In this document: positions 56,280-64,000 of the stretch, piece by piece | Layout: each line of letters starts with the position of its first letter | How positions within the stretch are numbered: position 1 is the first letter of the stretch | Notes under the pieces: model-generated | Told to the model about the DNA's origin: nothing | Seen by the model: only the letters and a program-made list of their open reading frames with translations | Databases searched by the model: none | Made by a program: the position numbers and the translations under genes | NCBI RefSeq assembly: GCF_003386795.1 | Contig: NZ_QTUC01000001.1 | Location: forward strand, 1,736,001 to 1,800,000 | Reading direction: 5' to 3' | DNA: 64,000 bases | Origin: Thermasporomyces composti | GTDB taxonomy: Bacteria; Actinomycetota; Actinomycetes; Propionibacteriales; Actinopolymorphaceae

Positions 56280-56505
56280 GTGACACCGCCTCCTTGGTCG
56301 TCGTTGCGCGGTGTACTCCCGCCCCGTACCCGGGTCATTCCGCTTGACACGTCCGGCCCGGCACATCGCCGGTGTCCGACCTGGGCCCAGGCTCACCGTT
56401 TGGGCGAGACGCGGCGGACCACCGTTCGACGTCCAGCGCGTGGCCCATGACCTGACGGGTACGGGTCTCGCCAAGACGGAGCAGCGGCTCGCGAAGGGGG
56501 AGGTC

Positions 56506-56802
56506 ATGTCCCAGGAGGAGTACCCGGGCCAGACCCTCGTGACGAAGGACCACGACGTCATCAGGCAGTGGGGAGAAGAGCGGAACGCCGTGCCCGCGAC
56601 CGTGCCGGGCAGCCGGCACGGCGACCACGTGGGCGTCCTTCGCTTCGACTTCCCCGGTTACGGCGGTGAACGCCTGGAGCACATCTCGTGGGACGAGTGG
56701 TTCCGCACGTTCGACGAGCGGAACCTGGAGTTCGTCTACCAGGAGCACCGCAGCGGCGGTGAGCCGAGCAACTTCTTCCTCGTGCGCAGCGCCGAGCAGT
56801 GA
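56506..56802 (+). CDS. Small conserved actinobacterial protein
   Basis: This 98-residue acidic protein begins MSQEEYPGQTLVTKDHDVIR and contains GVLRFDFPGYGGERLEHISWDEWFRTFDE. Similar small proteins occur in actinobacteria, sometimes wrongly named 1,4-alpha-glucan branching enzyme; no catalytic domain is present. The ATG follows GGGGGAGG at a good distance. The function is unknown. Confidence 0.7.
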   Translation: MSQEEYPGQTLVTKDHDVIRQWGEERNAVPATVPGSRHGDHVGVLRFDFPGYGGERLEHISWDEWFRTFDERNLEFVYQEHRSGGEPSNFFLVRSAEQ

Positions 56803-56921
56803 CGACGCCCTGCCGGCTGTCCGCGTCGGCCACGGGCGGCGGCTCGAGGGCCGCGGCTCGCCGGCGCGGTGTTCACCGGCCGGCGGAAGCCCAGTAGCCT
56901 GCGCCGGGTGGGGTGCACGCC

Positions 56922-57824
56922 ATGAGGATCGTGTCGCTGTTGCCGTCCGCCACCGAGATCCTCTTCGCGCTCGGCGCTGGCGACGACGTGGTCGGGGTGA
57001 CCTTCGAGTGTGACTATCCCCCGGAGGCGCGCAGCCGGAGGATCGTGTCCACCAGCGCCCTGCCGGAGGGCCTCACCCCGGCGGAGATCGACGCCGCGGT
57101 GTCGGAGAGGCTGGCGGCCGGCGAGGACCTCTACCACCTCGACCGTGGCGCCCTCGAGGGCCTCGACCCGGACCTGATCGTCACGCAGGACCTGTGCGCG
57201 GTGTGCGCGGTCGACGTCTCGGTGGTGGACGACGCCCTCGCCTTCCTCGGATGCCAGGCGAAGGTCCTCACCCTCGACCCGCAGAACCTCGACCAGGTGC
57301 TCGCCTCGATCATCCAGCTCGGCGAGGCGGTAGGGCGACAGGACACCGCCGAGTCGCTCGTCGCGCAGCTTCGGGCACGTCTGGACACGGTCGCCGCAGC
57401 GGTGCGCGGACGCCGGCCGGTCCGCACCATGGTGCTCGAGTGGACCGAACCGCCGTTCGCGCCTGGCCATTGGATCCCGGACATGGTCGCGATGGCGGGC
57501 GGGACACCTGTCCTGGGCGTATCCGGTGAACGCTCCGAACGCGTCTCCTGGGACGCGGTGGCGGCCGCCGACCCCGAGCTCATCGTCTGCGCGCCCTGCG
57601 GATACGACCTCGCCGCGTCGGTGCGCCTGGCCGAAGCCGTCGTGGCCGCCGGTGTCCTGCCACCGACGGTGCCGGTGTGGGCGGTGGACGCCAACGCGTC
57701 CTTCGCCCGGCCCGGGCCGCGCCTCGTGGACGGCGTGGAGGCGCTGGCGGCCGTGCTGCACCCGGACGCCGGGCTCCCGGTGAACCAGCGACTGGCCCGG
57801 CAGGTACGTCCCGGGGTGACGTGA
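56922..57824 (+). CDS. BtuF-like cobalamin-binding-protein family member
   Basis: This 300-residue protein has the helical-backbone periplasmic-binding fold of the BtuF/FepB class: RIVSLLPSATEILFALGAGD, VVGVTFECDYPPEA, PDLIVTQDLCAVCAV, GHWIPDMVAMAGG. Unlike transported-ligand receptors it has no signal peptide or lipobox at either candidate start, so it is probably cytosolic. CAVCAV and several Cys may bind metal. Its stop is next to the TTR-like gene (spacing two bases from ATG 57827), suggesting an operon. The ligand is unknown. Confidence 0.8.
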   Translation: MRIVSLLPSATEILFALGAGDDVVGVTFECDYPPEARSRRIVSTSALPEGLTPAEIDAAVSERLAAGEDLYHLDRGALEGLDPDLIVTQDLCAVCAVDVSVVDDALAFLGCQAKVLTLDPQNLDQVLASIIQLGEAVGRQDTAESLVAQLRARLDTVAAAVRGRRPVRTMVLEWTEPPFAPGHWIPDMVAMAGGTPVLGVSGERSERVSWDAVAAADPELIVCAPCGYDLAASVRLAEAVVAAGVLPPTVPVWAVDANASFARPGPRLVDGVEALAAVLHPDAGLPVNQRLARQVRPGVT

Positions 57825-57826
57825 CG

Positions 57827-58189
57827 ATGAGCGTCTCGTCGCGAGTGGTCGACGCGACAAGCGGCGCACCGGCGGTCGGCGTGGCGGTCAGCTTGTGGGA
57901 GTCAGCCGCGATCGAGGGCGAGGCGCCGGCCGAGGGGGCGTGGACTCTGCTGTCGCAGGGTCACAGCCAAGCCGATGGAACCGTCGAGAGCTGGGCGGTG
58001 CGCCAGGGCATCTATCGGCTGGTGTTCGCGATCGGCGCCTGGTGGGCCCAATGCGGCATGCCGACGGTCTACCCCGAGGCCGTCGTCACGTTCAGCGTGA
58101 CGGACCCTGGTACGCACTGCCACGTGACGCTCCTGGTGAGCCCGTACGCCTACACCGCCACCGTCACCACCGAACGTCCGGTCGAGTGA
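57827..58189 (+). CDS. Transthyretin-like protein without HIUase catalytic residues
   Basis: This 120-residue transthyretin/HIUase-fold protein (SSRVVDATSGAPAVGVAVSL, GIYRLVFAIGAWWAQCGMPT, GTHCHVTLLVSPYAYTA). 5-Hydroxyisourate hydrolases need a His near the N-terminus (T-H-V-L-D), an Arg after N-x-x-G, and a YRGS end. Here they are Arg (SSRVVD), Thr (ADGTV) and VTTERPVE. The fold and the H-x-H strand remain, so the protein should not be called HIUase. GTG 57821 is an alternative start overlapping the previous stop. Paired with the BtuF-like gene. Confidence 0.75.
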   Translation: MSVSSRVVDATSGAPAVGVAVSLWESAAIEGEAPAEGAWTLLSQGHSQADGTVESWAVRQGIYRLVFAIGAWWAQCGMPTVYPEAVVTFSVTDPGTHCHVTLLVSPYAYTATVTTERPVE

Positions 58190-58191
58190 CC

Positions 58192-58773
58192 TCAGCCGCC
58201 GCCCCACACCTTGCGGACCATGTCGCGGGCACGGTCCACCACCGCGGCCACCGGGCCGAACAGCAGGTTCCTCCCGCCGGTCTCCACGCCCGGGTGCGGA
58301 CGGGTCGGCGCGGTCGCCTCCGCCGCCTTGAGCGCCTTGGCCATCGTCGCCCGTTGCTTGGCGTTCGTCGACCGCTGCAGGTGGATGAACTCGTAGCGTT
58401 CCTCCGCCCGGGCGTGGGCCATGACAGCGGTCCGCAACGCCAGCAGCTCGGGGAGAAAGCGGGGATCGGACGGATCCATGCGATCCAACCTGCTCAACCG
58501 TTCCTTGGCGTCCCGTTCCTCCCGGAGGCGATCCTCGACGACGCCTTCCCCACCGTCGAAGGCGCGACGAGCGTAGGGATGGACGACTTCTTCCTCCGCT
58601 GTCTCGTGGATCGACAGCAGACGCACGAGCCGCCGAAAGGCGTCCACCCGCGCCTCGCCGGTGCTGGCCTCGACCTCGTCGAACAGGTTGCGAATCTCGC
58701 CGTGTTGCCGTACCAGGAGCGCCACCACGTCCTCGGTGGAGCCGGGAACGTCCGCTGCGGGCCGGTCACTCAT
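58192..58773 (-). CDS. Hemerythrin-domain protein
   Basis: This 193-residue protein has an HHE hemerythrin domain in its first 150 residues, with di-iron ligands RQHGEI, IHETAEEEVVHPY and AHARAEERYEF. Such proteins bind oxygen, NO or peroxide, or store iron. ATG 58773 has GGAGG five bases upstream. The stop lies two bases beyond the TTR-like stop on the other strand. The start is 73 nt past the stop of the ferritin-like gene on the same strand, so these two di-iron-type genes may be co-transcribed. Confidence 0.85.
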   Translation of the reverse strand: MSDRPAADVPGSTEDVVALLVRQHGEIRNLFDEVEASTGEARVDAFRRLVRLLSIHETAEEEVVHPYARRAFDGGEGVVEDRLREERDAKERLSRLDRMDPSDPRFLPELLALRTAVMAHARAEERYEFIHLQRSTNAKQRATMAKALKAAEATAPTRPHPGVETGGRNLLFGPVAAVVDRARDMVRKVWGGG

Positions 58774-58845
58774 CTCGTCCTCCGCGTCCAAGGTGCCCGA
58801 AGACCTCGCGACTTCGGACCGTCATGTCGTCGACCATCGAGGACC

Positions 58846-60048
58846 TCAGTGCGGCGCACGCAACGACGCGACCGGGTGCTCGCCCTCGCTCTGGACGCGG
58901 TAGTCGCGCCCGAACATCTCGCGGTGGTCCTCGATGACCTGCTCACTCGGCACGAGCCCGTCGCCGTTGACCCGCTGCTGCATCGCCTGGAAGCGCTCGT
59001 GGGCCTCACGCACGTAGCCGGCGCCCAGCGTGGTGATGTCGATCTGCGTGTCGAGCAGGTTGCGGATGAAGGCCTTGTTCGACTCGAACGTCACCGGTCT
59101 CGGCAGCTCCGGGGCGACGACCTCGGCCGCCTCGCGCCCGTCGTGCCGGCGCATCAGGTCGGCGGCGATCCGCAAGTGCTCCAGCTCCATGTTCAGGTGA
59201 AGCTCCCAGATCGACTTCACCTTCGGATCGGTCTCCTGCTCCATGAAGCTGTAGTACATGTAGCACTCGTTGTACTCGTGGTTGACGAGCTGCTCCCACC
59301 AGGTCTCGCCCGGGTCCACCAGCGACTCGTAGTGGGTGACGTGCTCCTCCTCGATCATGCCGATCTCTTGGTAGAGCTGACGCGCGATGGGCTCCATGTA
59401 CATGGGGCCGACGTTCATGTAGAAGTTCATCGTCTGCTGCTCGGTCGCCATGATGGTGAGCGCGTGCAGCTTCGACAGGGGGTTGGTCGACGCGCGGTCG
59501 TAAGGGTCGCGAACGTTGTCGACCGGGTCCCGGTGCTGGAACTTGGTCGGGCGGCCCGGCATGACCTCGGTGAGGTTGTCGACGATCGACTCCGCCTTGC
59601 GGTGCTCGATCATCTCGTACAGGTTCGCGTAGCGGTACAGGTGATCGAAGTCCTCGAGTACGCCGAACTCGTACGCCTGCCTGAGGTAGGGGTCCGGCTC
59701 CATGCGAGCCACCCAGGCGGTCAGGTCGGAGGCCACTTGCTCGTAGGCGATCGCGGTCTCCAGGACGGACGAAAGACCCGGGAGAAGCCAGTTGACCACC
59801 CGCTGCTGCTGCGCCTCGATGTAGCGGGTGCGCGCCAATTCCCGGCGGACGTCACTGTCCATGCAATGCCGAGCCAGATTGTGGCTGAAGAAAACGGCCT
59901 CGGTCTCGATGCCGTTCATGGTGATGATCCGGCACCGCGTGTAGGGGTCACAGTGGTCGGGATCGATCGGTGTCACGTTGAGCTCGCGCCAATTCCGCAC
60001 CTGCTGTTCGAGCGGAATTCCACGCTCCTCCAGGGGATTGAACGACAT
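58846..60048 (-). CDS. Ferritin-like superfamily protein, unknown function
   Basis: This 400-residue, mostly helical protein contains repeated E-x-x-H type segments: MIEEEHVTHYESLVDPGETW, NHEYNECYMYYSFMEQE and LHLNMELEHLRIAADLMRRH, which look like di-iron four-helix bundles. A preceding MIEHRKAESIVD adds another possible ligand set. I do not recognise a named family. The ATG has GGGAGG six bases upstream. It precedes the hemerythrin gene on the same strand. An oxygen- or peroxide-linked role is a guess from the folds. Confidence 0.65.
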   Translation of the reverse strand: MSFNPLEERGIPLEQQVRNWRELNVTPIDPDHCDPYTRCRIITMNGIETEAVFFSHNLARHCMDSDVRRELARTRYIEAQQQRVVNWLLPGLSSVLETAIAYEQVASDLTAWVARMEPDPYLRQAYEFGVLEDFDHLYRYANLYEMIEHRKAESIVDNLTEVMPGRPTKFQHRDPVDNVRDPYDRASTNPLSKLHALTIMATEQQTMNFYMNVGPMYMEPIARQLYQEIGMIEEEHVTHYESLVDPGETWWEQLVNHEYNECYMYYSFMEQETDPKVKSIWELHLNMELEHLRIAADLMRRHDGREAAEVVAPELPRPVTFESNKAFIRNLLDTQIDITTLGAGYVREAHERFQAMQQRVNGDGLVPSEQVIEDHREMFGRDYRVQSEGEHPVASLRAPH

Positions 60049-60207
60049 GAAAGACCTCCCGTCCCTCCCCAGCTGGATACCCGACGCTTCGTCAGCAGGA
60101 AACAGGAGCTCTGAGGAGGGGGAAACACCGGGAGGCCGCGATTCGACGGCGGTCCCGCGATTCAGGATCCGCCCGACCGTCGGTCGGTCCGTGAAAACGC
60201 GACGCTC

Positions 60208-61728
60208 TCACGTCCGCCTGACGATGGGCGGCCGTGGCCCACCCAGACCGCGCAGCGGGGCAAGCTGAGCCTCGGCACCGCTTTGCTGGGTGGCGGCGCT
60301 GAGACCGACGATCGGCCCGGCCCAGCACAGGCCGTACTGGTCGAACCGGTTCCGGGCGTGGAGGTACGACTCGGTGGCCTGGTGACGCAGGTACCGCTGG
60401 TAGGGCCGACCGACGAGGGCGGCGTTCAGCTCGCCGAGGTTGCGCACGTAGACGCCCTTGAACGTGGGTCCGTCCGCGCCACACGAGGGCTCGCACGGCT
60501 CGGTGAGCACACCCTGGGGGTTGAGGAACTCGCTCGTCGTCGAGGCGTCCGCGAGCTCGCGGGCGCGCGCCAGGTAGCTGTCGTCGCCGGTGGCCCACGC
60601 CAACTCGGTCAGCGCCCCGAGGATGATGCCCTGGTTGTACGTCCACGTCGTCTGGCCGTTGTTCTGGCACGTTTCGCTGCTCAGACCGTCGTTGACGAGG
60701 TTCTCCGCGTTGATCATCCCGCTGGCCTCGAACCACCGCCAGATCTCGAGGGCGCGCTGCAGGTACTCCGTGTCGCCGGGGATGCGGTTGTGCAGGCTCG
60801 CGGCGACCTTGATGAACAGCTCGTTGGTGACCGCGTTCTTGTAGCGCTGGTGGATGTTCCACACGAGGCCGCCGCCGCAGACGTCGTCGCGGCTGGCCCA
60901 CATGTAGTCGGCGTCGTACTTCGCCGTCTCCAGGTAGCGCGGATCACCGGTGAGGTCGTACGCCCTGATCCACGCCAGCGCCCACCACCCGGTGTCGTCG
61001 ATGTAGTCGTTGGTGAAGTTTCCGCCCTGGGCGTCGAGGTTCTTCTCGTAGGTGTTGGCGATGATCCATTCGTGCCGCCGGTCGCCGGTGACGAGCATGT
61101 AGTCGATGACCGCGGTGAGTGCGTTGGCGGAGTTCCACCAGCCGGTCGTCTTCCACAGACCGGTGTCGGCGTCGTACAGCTTCACCAGCGCGTCGATCGC
61201 CCGCGTGGCAGGTCTGCCGGTGCCCGACGGCGTCTCCACGCCGATCCACGCGGTACATACCACGTCGTCGCGGTTGCCGGCCTTGCCGCACGCGCGCAGG
61301 ACGGCGTCGCGACCGGTCGCCTGATCCTCCAGGGAGGACAGCAGGGTGCTCGTGCCGCGTTGCCCGGCGGGGATCGTGGTGTAGCCGAGCCGCTCCTCCG
61401 CGATGGTCTCCCCACCGTCGAACGAGCGGTCCAGCCACACCTCGTCGGTGGGGTCACCGTTGCCGATCGTCGCCCACCCCGCCGCGTCACGGTCGGAGAT
61501 GTGCAGCTCGATGGAGCGGCCGAAGATCGTCGCACCGTCGGCGAGTCGGTTCTCCGTCGCCAGCTCCACTGGCGCGCCATCGCAGACCGTGCCGCAGATG
61601 GCGTTCCCCGGTGCCCGCTCGTTCACTGTCGTCACCTCCGCGGACGCGGACGCCGGCAGAACGCTCATCGCCAGCAGACTCGCGGCCACCGTCACCGCGG
61701 CGCGCATTCCTCGCGGCACCTCGCCCAT
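60208..61728 (-). CDS. Secreted glycoside hydrolase family 76 enzyme
   Basis: GH76 enzymes are mainly endo-alpha-1,6-mannanases. This 506-residue protein has a signal peptide (RAAVTVAASLLAMSVLPASASA), an N-terminal beta-rich domain (about residues 30-180, with NGDPTDEVWLDRSFDGG, like a mannan-binding or sortilin-type module), then a GH76 (alpha/alpha)6 domain with the catalytic Asp pair in NDYIDDTGWWALAW and KTTGWWNSANALTAV. ATG 61728 follows GGGGGAG. A 14-bp AT-rich palindrome lies 20 nt before the start. Fungal or mycobacterial mannan is a likely target. Confidence 0.88.
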   Translation of the reverse strand: MGEVPRGMRAAVTVAASLLAMSVLPASASAEVTTVNERAPGNAICGTVCDGAPVELATENRLADGATIFGRSIELHISDRDAAGWATIGNGDPTDEVWLDRSFDGGETIAEERLGYTTIPAGQRGTSTLLSSLEDQATGRDAVLRACGKAGNRDDVVCTAWIGVETPSGTGRPATRAIDALVKLYDADTGLWKTTGWWNSANALTAVIDYMLVTGDRRHEWIIANTYEKNLDAQGGNFTNDYIDDTGWWALAWIRAYDLTGDPRYLETAKYDADYMWASRDDVCGGGLVWNIHQRYKNAVTNELFIKVAASLHNRIPGDTEYLQRALEIWRWFEASGMINAENLVNDGLSSETCQNNGQTTWTYNQGIILGALTELAWATGDDSYLARARELADASTTSEFLNPQGVLTEPCEPSCGADGPTFKGVYVRNLGELNAALVGRPYQRYLRHQATESYLHARNRFDQYGLCWAGPIVGLSAATQQSGAEAQLAPLRGLGGPRPPIVRRT

Positions 61729-61747
61729 GGACGTCTCCCCCGACGGA

Positions 61748-61780
61748 AGCAAAACTTTGCTGTGGAAACATCCCATGGGA
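61748..61780. promoter_or_regulatory. Two palindromes upstream of the GH76 gene
   Basis: AGCAAA-AC-TTTGCT (61748-61761) is a perfect 6-bp inverted repeat, unusually AT-rich here. TCCCATGGGA (61771-61780) is a perfect 10-bp palindrome. TTGTCG and GATGTT hexamers (minus strand, 17-nt spacing) would put the promoter over the second palindrome and the first just downstream, as in operator-controlled genes. Confidence 0.45.
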
Positions 61781-61831
61781 CAGAACCGCCGACAAGGCGA
61801 ACGCCGAAACTGGCCTGACGCGATCTAGCCC

Positions 61832-61851
61832 GAAATTGGCCGTCCAATTTC
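61832..61851. promoter_or_regulatory. 8-bp inverted repeat upstream of phoD
   Basis: GAAATTGG and CCAATTTC flank CCGT. The AT-rich arms stand out from the 70% GC background. It could be an operator or a hairpin shared by the divergent GH76 and phoD genes. Confidence 0.4.
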
Positions 61852-61862
61852 ATTCCTCAGAT

Positions 61863-61892
61863 GTTCATGTTCCCTTCGTTCTTTCCTAGCCT
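61863..61892 (+). promoter_or_regulatory. Degenerate PHO-box-like repeat with -10 of phoD
   Basis: GTTCATG (61863) and CTTCGTT (61874) are 11 nt apart, the PHO-box period, but match the GTTCACC unit only in part. TAGCCT (61887-61892) is a possible -10. PhoP control would fit an alkaline phosphatase; this is a weak match. Confidence 0.3.
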
Positions 61893-61963
61893 TACGCGCG
61901 CCACGATCACGGTGGAGAAGCCCACTTCGGGCGGTTGAGCCACAACGTGGGAGGAGCAGGCGG

Positions 61964-63691
61964 ATGCGCGACGAGCTGGTGGGTCGACGGATTCGACAGC
62001 AGCTGCTCGCGGGAGACCTGGATCGCCGGAAGTTCATGGCGGTCACCGCGGCGAGCACGGTCGCTCTTGTCCTCGGAAAAGGGCCGTACACCACGCGGAC
62101 GATGAACTCCGGACGTTTCTCGGACTACCCGTTCACGCTGGGCGTGGCGTCGGGCGACCCGCTGCCGGACGGCGTGGTGCTGTGGACCCGTCTGGCGCCT
62201 GACCCGCTCGCTGAGGGCGGCCACGGCGGCATGCCCGACGCTCGCGTTCCCGTGCAGTGGGAGGTGGCCGAGGACGAGAACTTCCGCAGGGTCGTACGCC
62301 GGGGAACCGCGTCGGCGTACCCGGAGCTGGCCCACTCCGTCCACGTCGAGGTGTCCGGGCTGAAGCCGAACCGCTGGTACTACTACCGCTTCCGGGCACG
62401 GGGTGAGATCAGCCCGGTCGGGCGCACCAAGACCACACCCGCCTACGGCGCGGCGGTCGACCAGCTTCGCTTCGCGTTCGCCTCGTGCCAGCGGTACACC
62501 GACGGCTACTACACCGCCTACCAGCACATGGCGCAGGAGGACCTGGACTTCGTCCTCCACCTCGGTGATTACATCTACGAGTACGGCGTCGAGATGAACG
62601 GCGGCGCACGCAACCTGCCCGACCTGCTGCCGGACTACCTCATCCCCGAGGCCGTCACGCTCGACCGCTACCGCCTCCAGTACGCCCTCTACAAGCTCGA
62701 CCCCAACCTCCAGGCCACGCACCAGGCGTTCCCGTTCATCGTCACCTGGGACGACCACGAGGTCGAGAACAACTACGCCGGCCTGGTGCCGGAGGAGGGC
62801 AGCCAGACGCCGACGCTGGAGGAGTTCCTGGTGAGGCGCGCGAACGCCTACCGCGCCTACTACGAGCACATGCCGCTGCGTCGGAGCTCGATGCCCAGCG
62901 GCCCGGACATGCAGCTCTACCGCCGCCTGTCGTTCGGCTCGCTCATCGACTTCCACGTGCTCGACACCCGGCAGTACCGCGATGACCAGGCGGCCGGCGA
63001 CGGCACCAAGCCGCCGAACGACGAGAGCCTGGACCCGACGCGGACGGCCACCGGCGAGGAGCAGGAACGATGGCTTCTCGACAGTTTGTCGGCCTCGCAG
63101 GCGACTTGGAAGGTGCTGGCGCAGCAGATCTTCTTCTCCCAGCGCGACTTCGCCGCCGGGGACGAGCTGTCGTTCAGCATGGACGGGTGGGACGGCTACG
63201 CCGGCCAGCGCGACCGACTGCTCCGAGAGTTCGCCGACCTAGGGGTCAACCCGGTCGTGCTCACCGGCGACGTCCACGCCAACTACGCGTCGGACGTGAA
63301 GCTGAACTTCTCCGACCCGAACTCGCCGACCATCGGCGTGGAGTTCGTCGGGACGTCGATCGCGTCCGGACAGAACGGGTCCGACAGCACGTCGACCGGT
63401 GACCGCATCCTGGCGGAGAACCCCCACATCAAGTTCTTCAACGGACAGCGGGGTTACGTCCGCTGCACGGTGACACCTGACCTCTGGCAGTCCGACTACC
63501 GGGTCGTGCCGTACATCACCGAACCCGGTGCGGACATCTTCACCCGAGCGTCCTTCGTCACCGAGGCTGCCAACCCAGGCTTGCAGGTCGCCTCTCTGCG
63601 CTCGGTGCCATCGCGTCCGGAGTCGGAGTTCGAGACCGATGCCGAGCGCTTCGAGCGAGAGCGACGCGACGGGCGCGGCCCGACGGCCTAG
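61964..63691 (+). CDS. phoD: Tat-exported PhoD-like alkaline phosphatase
   Basis: This secreted metallophosphoesterase releases phosphate from organic phosphate esters. The 575-residue protein has a Tat signal with DRRKFMAVTAASTVALVLG, an N-terminal PhoD domain (FTLGVASGDPLPDGVVLWTR) and metal-binding motifs FASCQRYTDGYYTAY, LHLGDYIYEYG, TWDDHEVENNY and TGDVHANYA. ATG after AGGAG. Together with pst, pit and ppk it forms the phosphate theme of the window, although 48 kb away from them. Confidence 0.93.
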   Translation: MRDELVGRRIRQQLLAGDLDRRKFMAVTAASTVALVLGKGPYTTRTMNSGRFSDYPFTLGVASGDPLPDGVVLWTRLAPDPLAEGGHGGMPDARVPVQWEVAEDENFRRVVRRGTASAYPELAHSVHVEVSGLKPNRWYYYRFRARGEISPVGRTKTTPAYGAAVDQLRFAFASCQRYTDGYYTAYQHMAQEDLDFVLHLGDYIYEYGVEMNGGARNLPDLLPDYLIPEAVTLDRYRLQYALYKLDPNLQATHQAFPFIVTWDDHEVENNYAGLVPEEGSQTPTLEEFLVRRANAYRAYYEHMPLRRSSMPSGPDMQLYRRLSFGSLIDFHVLDTRQYRDDQAAGDGTKPPNDESLDPTRTATGEEQERWLLDSLSASQATWKVLAQQIFFSQRDFAAGDELSFSMDGWDGYAGQRDRLLREFADLGVNPVVLTGDVHANYASDVKLNFSDPNSPTIGVEFVGTSIASGQNGSDSTSTGDRILAENPHIKFFNGQRGYVRCTVTPDLWQSDYRVVPYITEPGADIFTRASFVTEAANPGLQVASLRSVPSRPESEFETDAERFERERRDGRGPTA

Positions 63692-63745
63692 TCACACGTG
63701 TCCCTCGCGCACCCGCACCCACGACCGTGCAAAGGAGCGACGACC

Positions 63746-64000
63746 ATGCGCACTCTTCCCGGCCCCGTCCCCTCCGGGAGCGGGCGGCCCGAGGACGGTG
63801 TGGCCTCCGGACGTTTCCGGCGCTTGAGCAGGAAGGTCTTGCTCGCGGTGCCAGCCGCCTTCTCCTTGGTGCTGGCGGCGCACACGACCGCTCCGGTTCC
63901 GGCCGCCGTCGCGGCCGGGCATCCGGCCTCGGCTCCCGCCGCCAAGCCCACGATCGTGCTCTCCACCGAACCGGAGGTGCTGGAGACTCGGCAGTGTCTG
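63746..64000 (+). CDS. Start of a secreted protein, cut by right edge
   Basis: ATG 63746 with AAGGAG eight bases upstream opens a frame that is still open at the right edge (85 codons). The product has a basic N-terminus (RFRRLSRK), a hydrophobic signal core (VLLAVPAAFSLVLAAHT) and an Ala/Pro-rich stretch, then KPTIVLSTEPEVLETRQCL. Only the signal and the first mature residues are seen, so function is unknown. It is 54 nt after phoD on the same strand. Confidence 0.7.
   Translation, partial: MRTLPGPVPSGSGRPEDGVASGRFRRLSRKVLLAVPAAFSLVLAAHTTAPVPAAVAAGHPASAPAAKPTIVLSTEPEVLETRQCL

Noticed and set aside
57827-58189. Calling this gene 5-hydroxyisourate hydrolase (uraH)
   Set aside because: The fold fits but all three catalytic positions (N-terminal His, Arg, YRGS tail) are replaced, and no purine-degradation genes accompany it.

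Overview
The window is chromosomal DNA from a high-GC Actinomycetota bacterium. The evidence is about 70% GC with G/C-ending codons, frequent GTG starts, 4-nt GTGA/ATGA overlaps between operon genes, a mycothiol synthase, a MenB of actinobacterial type, a ppk-mutT1 neighbourhood as in mycobacteria, GTTCACC-type PHO boxes, a deazaflavin-dependent nitroreductase-family protein and several probable leaderless starts. The genus cannot be read from the sequence. No rRNA, CRISPR array, insertion sequence or phage was found.

Layout. 1-3 kb: end of mshD, a long hairpin, a Tat-exported aldo/keto reductase divergent from a LysR regulator. 3-14 kb: a phosphate block with ppk, mutT1, a PHO-box-preceded pstSCAB operon, a lipoprotein of unknown function, and a Pit transporter with its PhoU-like partner. 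14-28 kb: housekeeping and mixed genes, including two DUF202 membrane proteins, an aminopeptidase C, an EamA transporter, a kinase-like gene coupled to a zinc dehydrogenase, an alpha/beta hydrolase lacking its nucleophilic Ser, menB, a fused secDF, a second sliding-clamp gene, a Mug-type glycosylase, a PP2C-like protein and a DUF1707 protein.

28.6-39.5 kb is a selenium and formate block. selD diverges from selC (tRNA-Sec, anticodon UCA), selA and selB, and a SGNH hydrolase follows. Next comes a three-gene formate dehydrogenase operon whose catalytic subunit contains an in-frame UGA (codon 189) followed by a textbook bacterial SECIS hairpin with a GGUCU loop. All four selenocysteine functions and their client therefore sit within 10 kb. 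39.5-43.5 kb holds an orphan ParA, a sugar-porter MFS protein and an LCP protein.

43.6-47.9 kb is a carbon-fixation block: red-type form I RuBisCO large and small subunits (cbbL, cbbS), the activase cbbX, and a convergent phosphoribulokinase. Both enzymes unique to the Calvin cycle are present. With the formate dehydrogenase nearby, the simplest reading is an organism that can use formate, and possibly other electron donors outside the window, to drive CO2 fixation. That link is inferred from gene proximity, not shown.

48-64 kb: a NarL-type two-component pair, an MFS transporter, an SRPBCC fusion protein, a large TPM-domain coiled-coil membrane protein, a ChaB protein, a BtuF-like protein paired with a transthyretin-like protein that lacks the hydroxyisourate hydrolase active site, a hemerythrin and a ferritin-like protein side by side, then a secreted GH76 enzyme divergent from a Tat-exported PhoD phosphatase across a palindrome-rich spacer, and the start of a secreted protein cut by the right edge.
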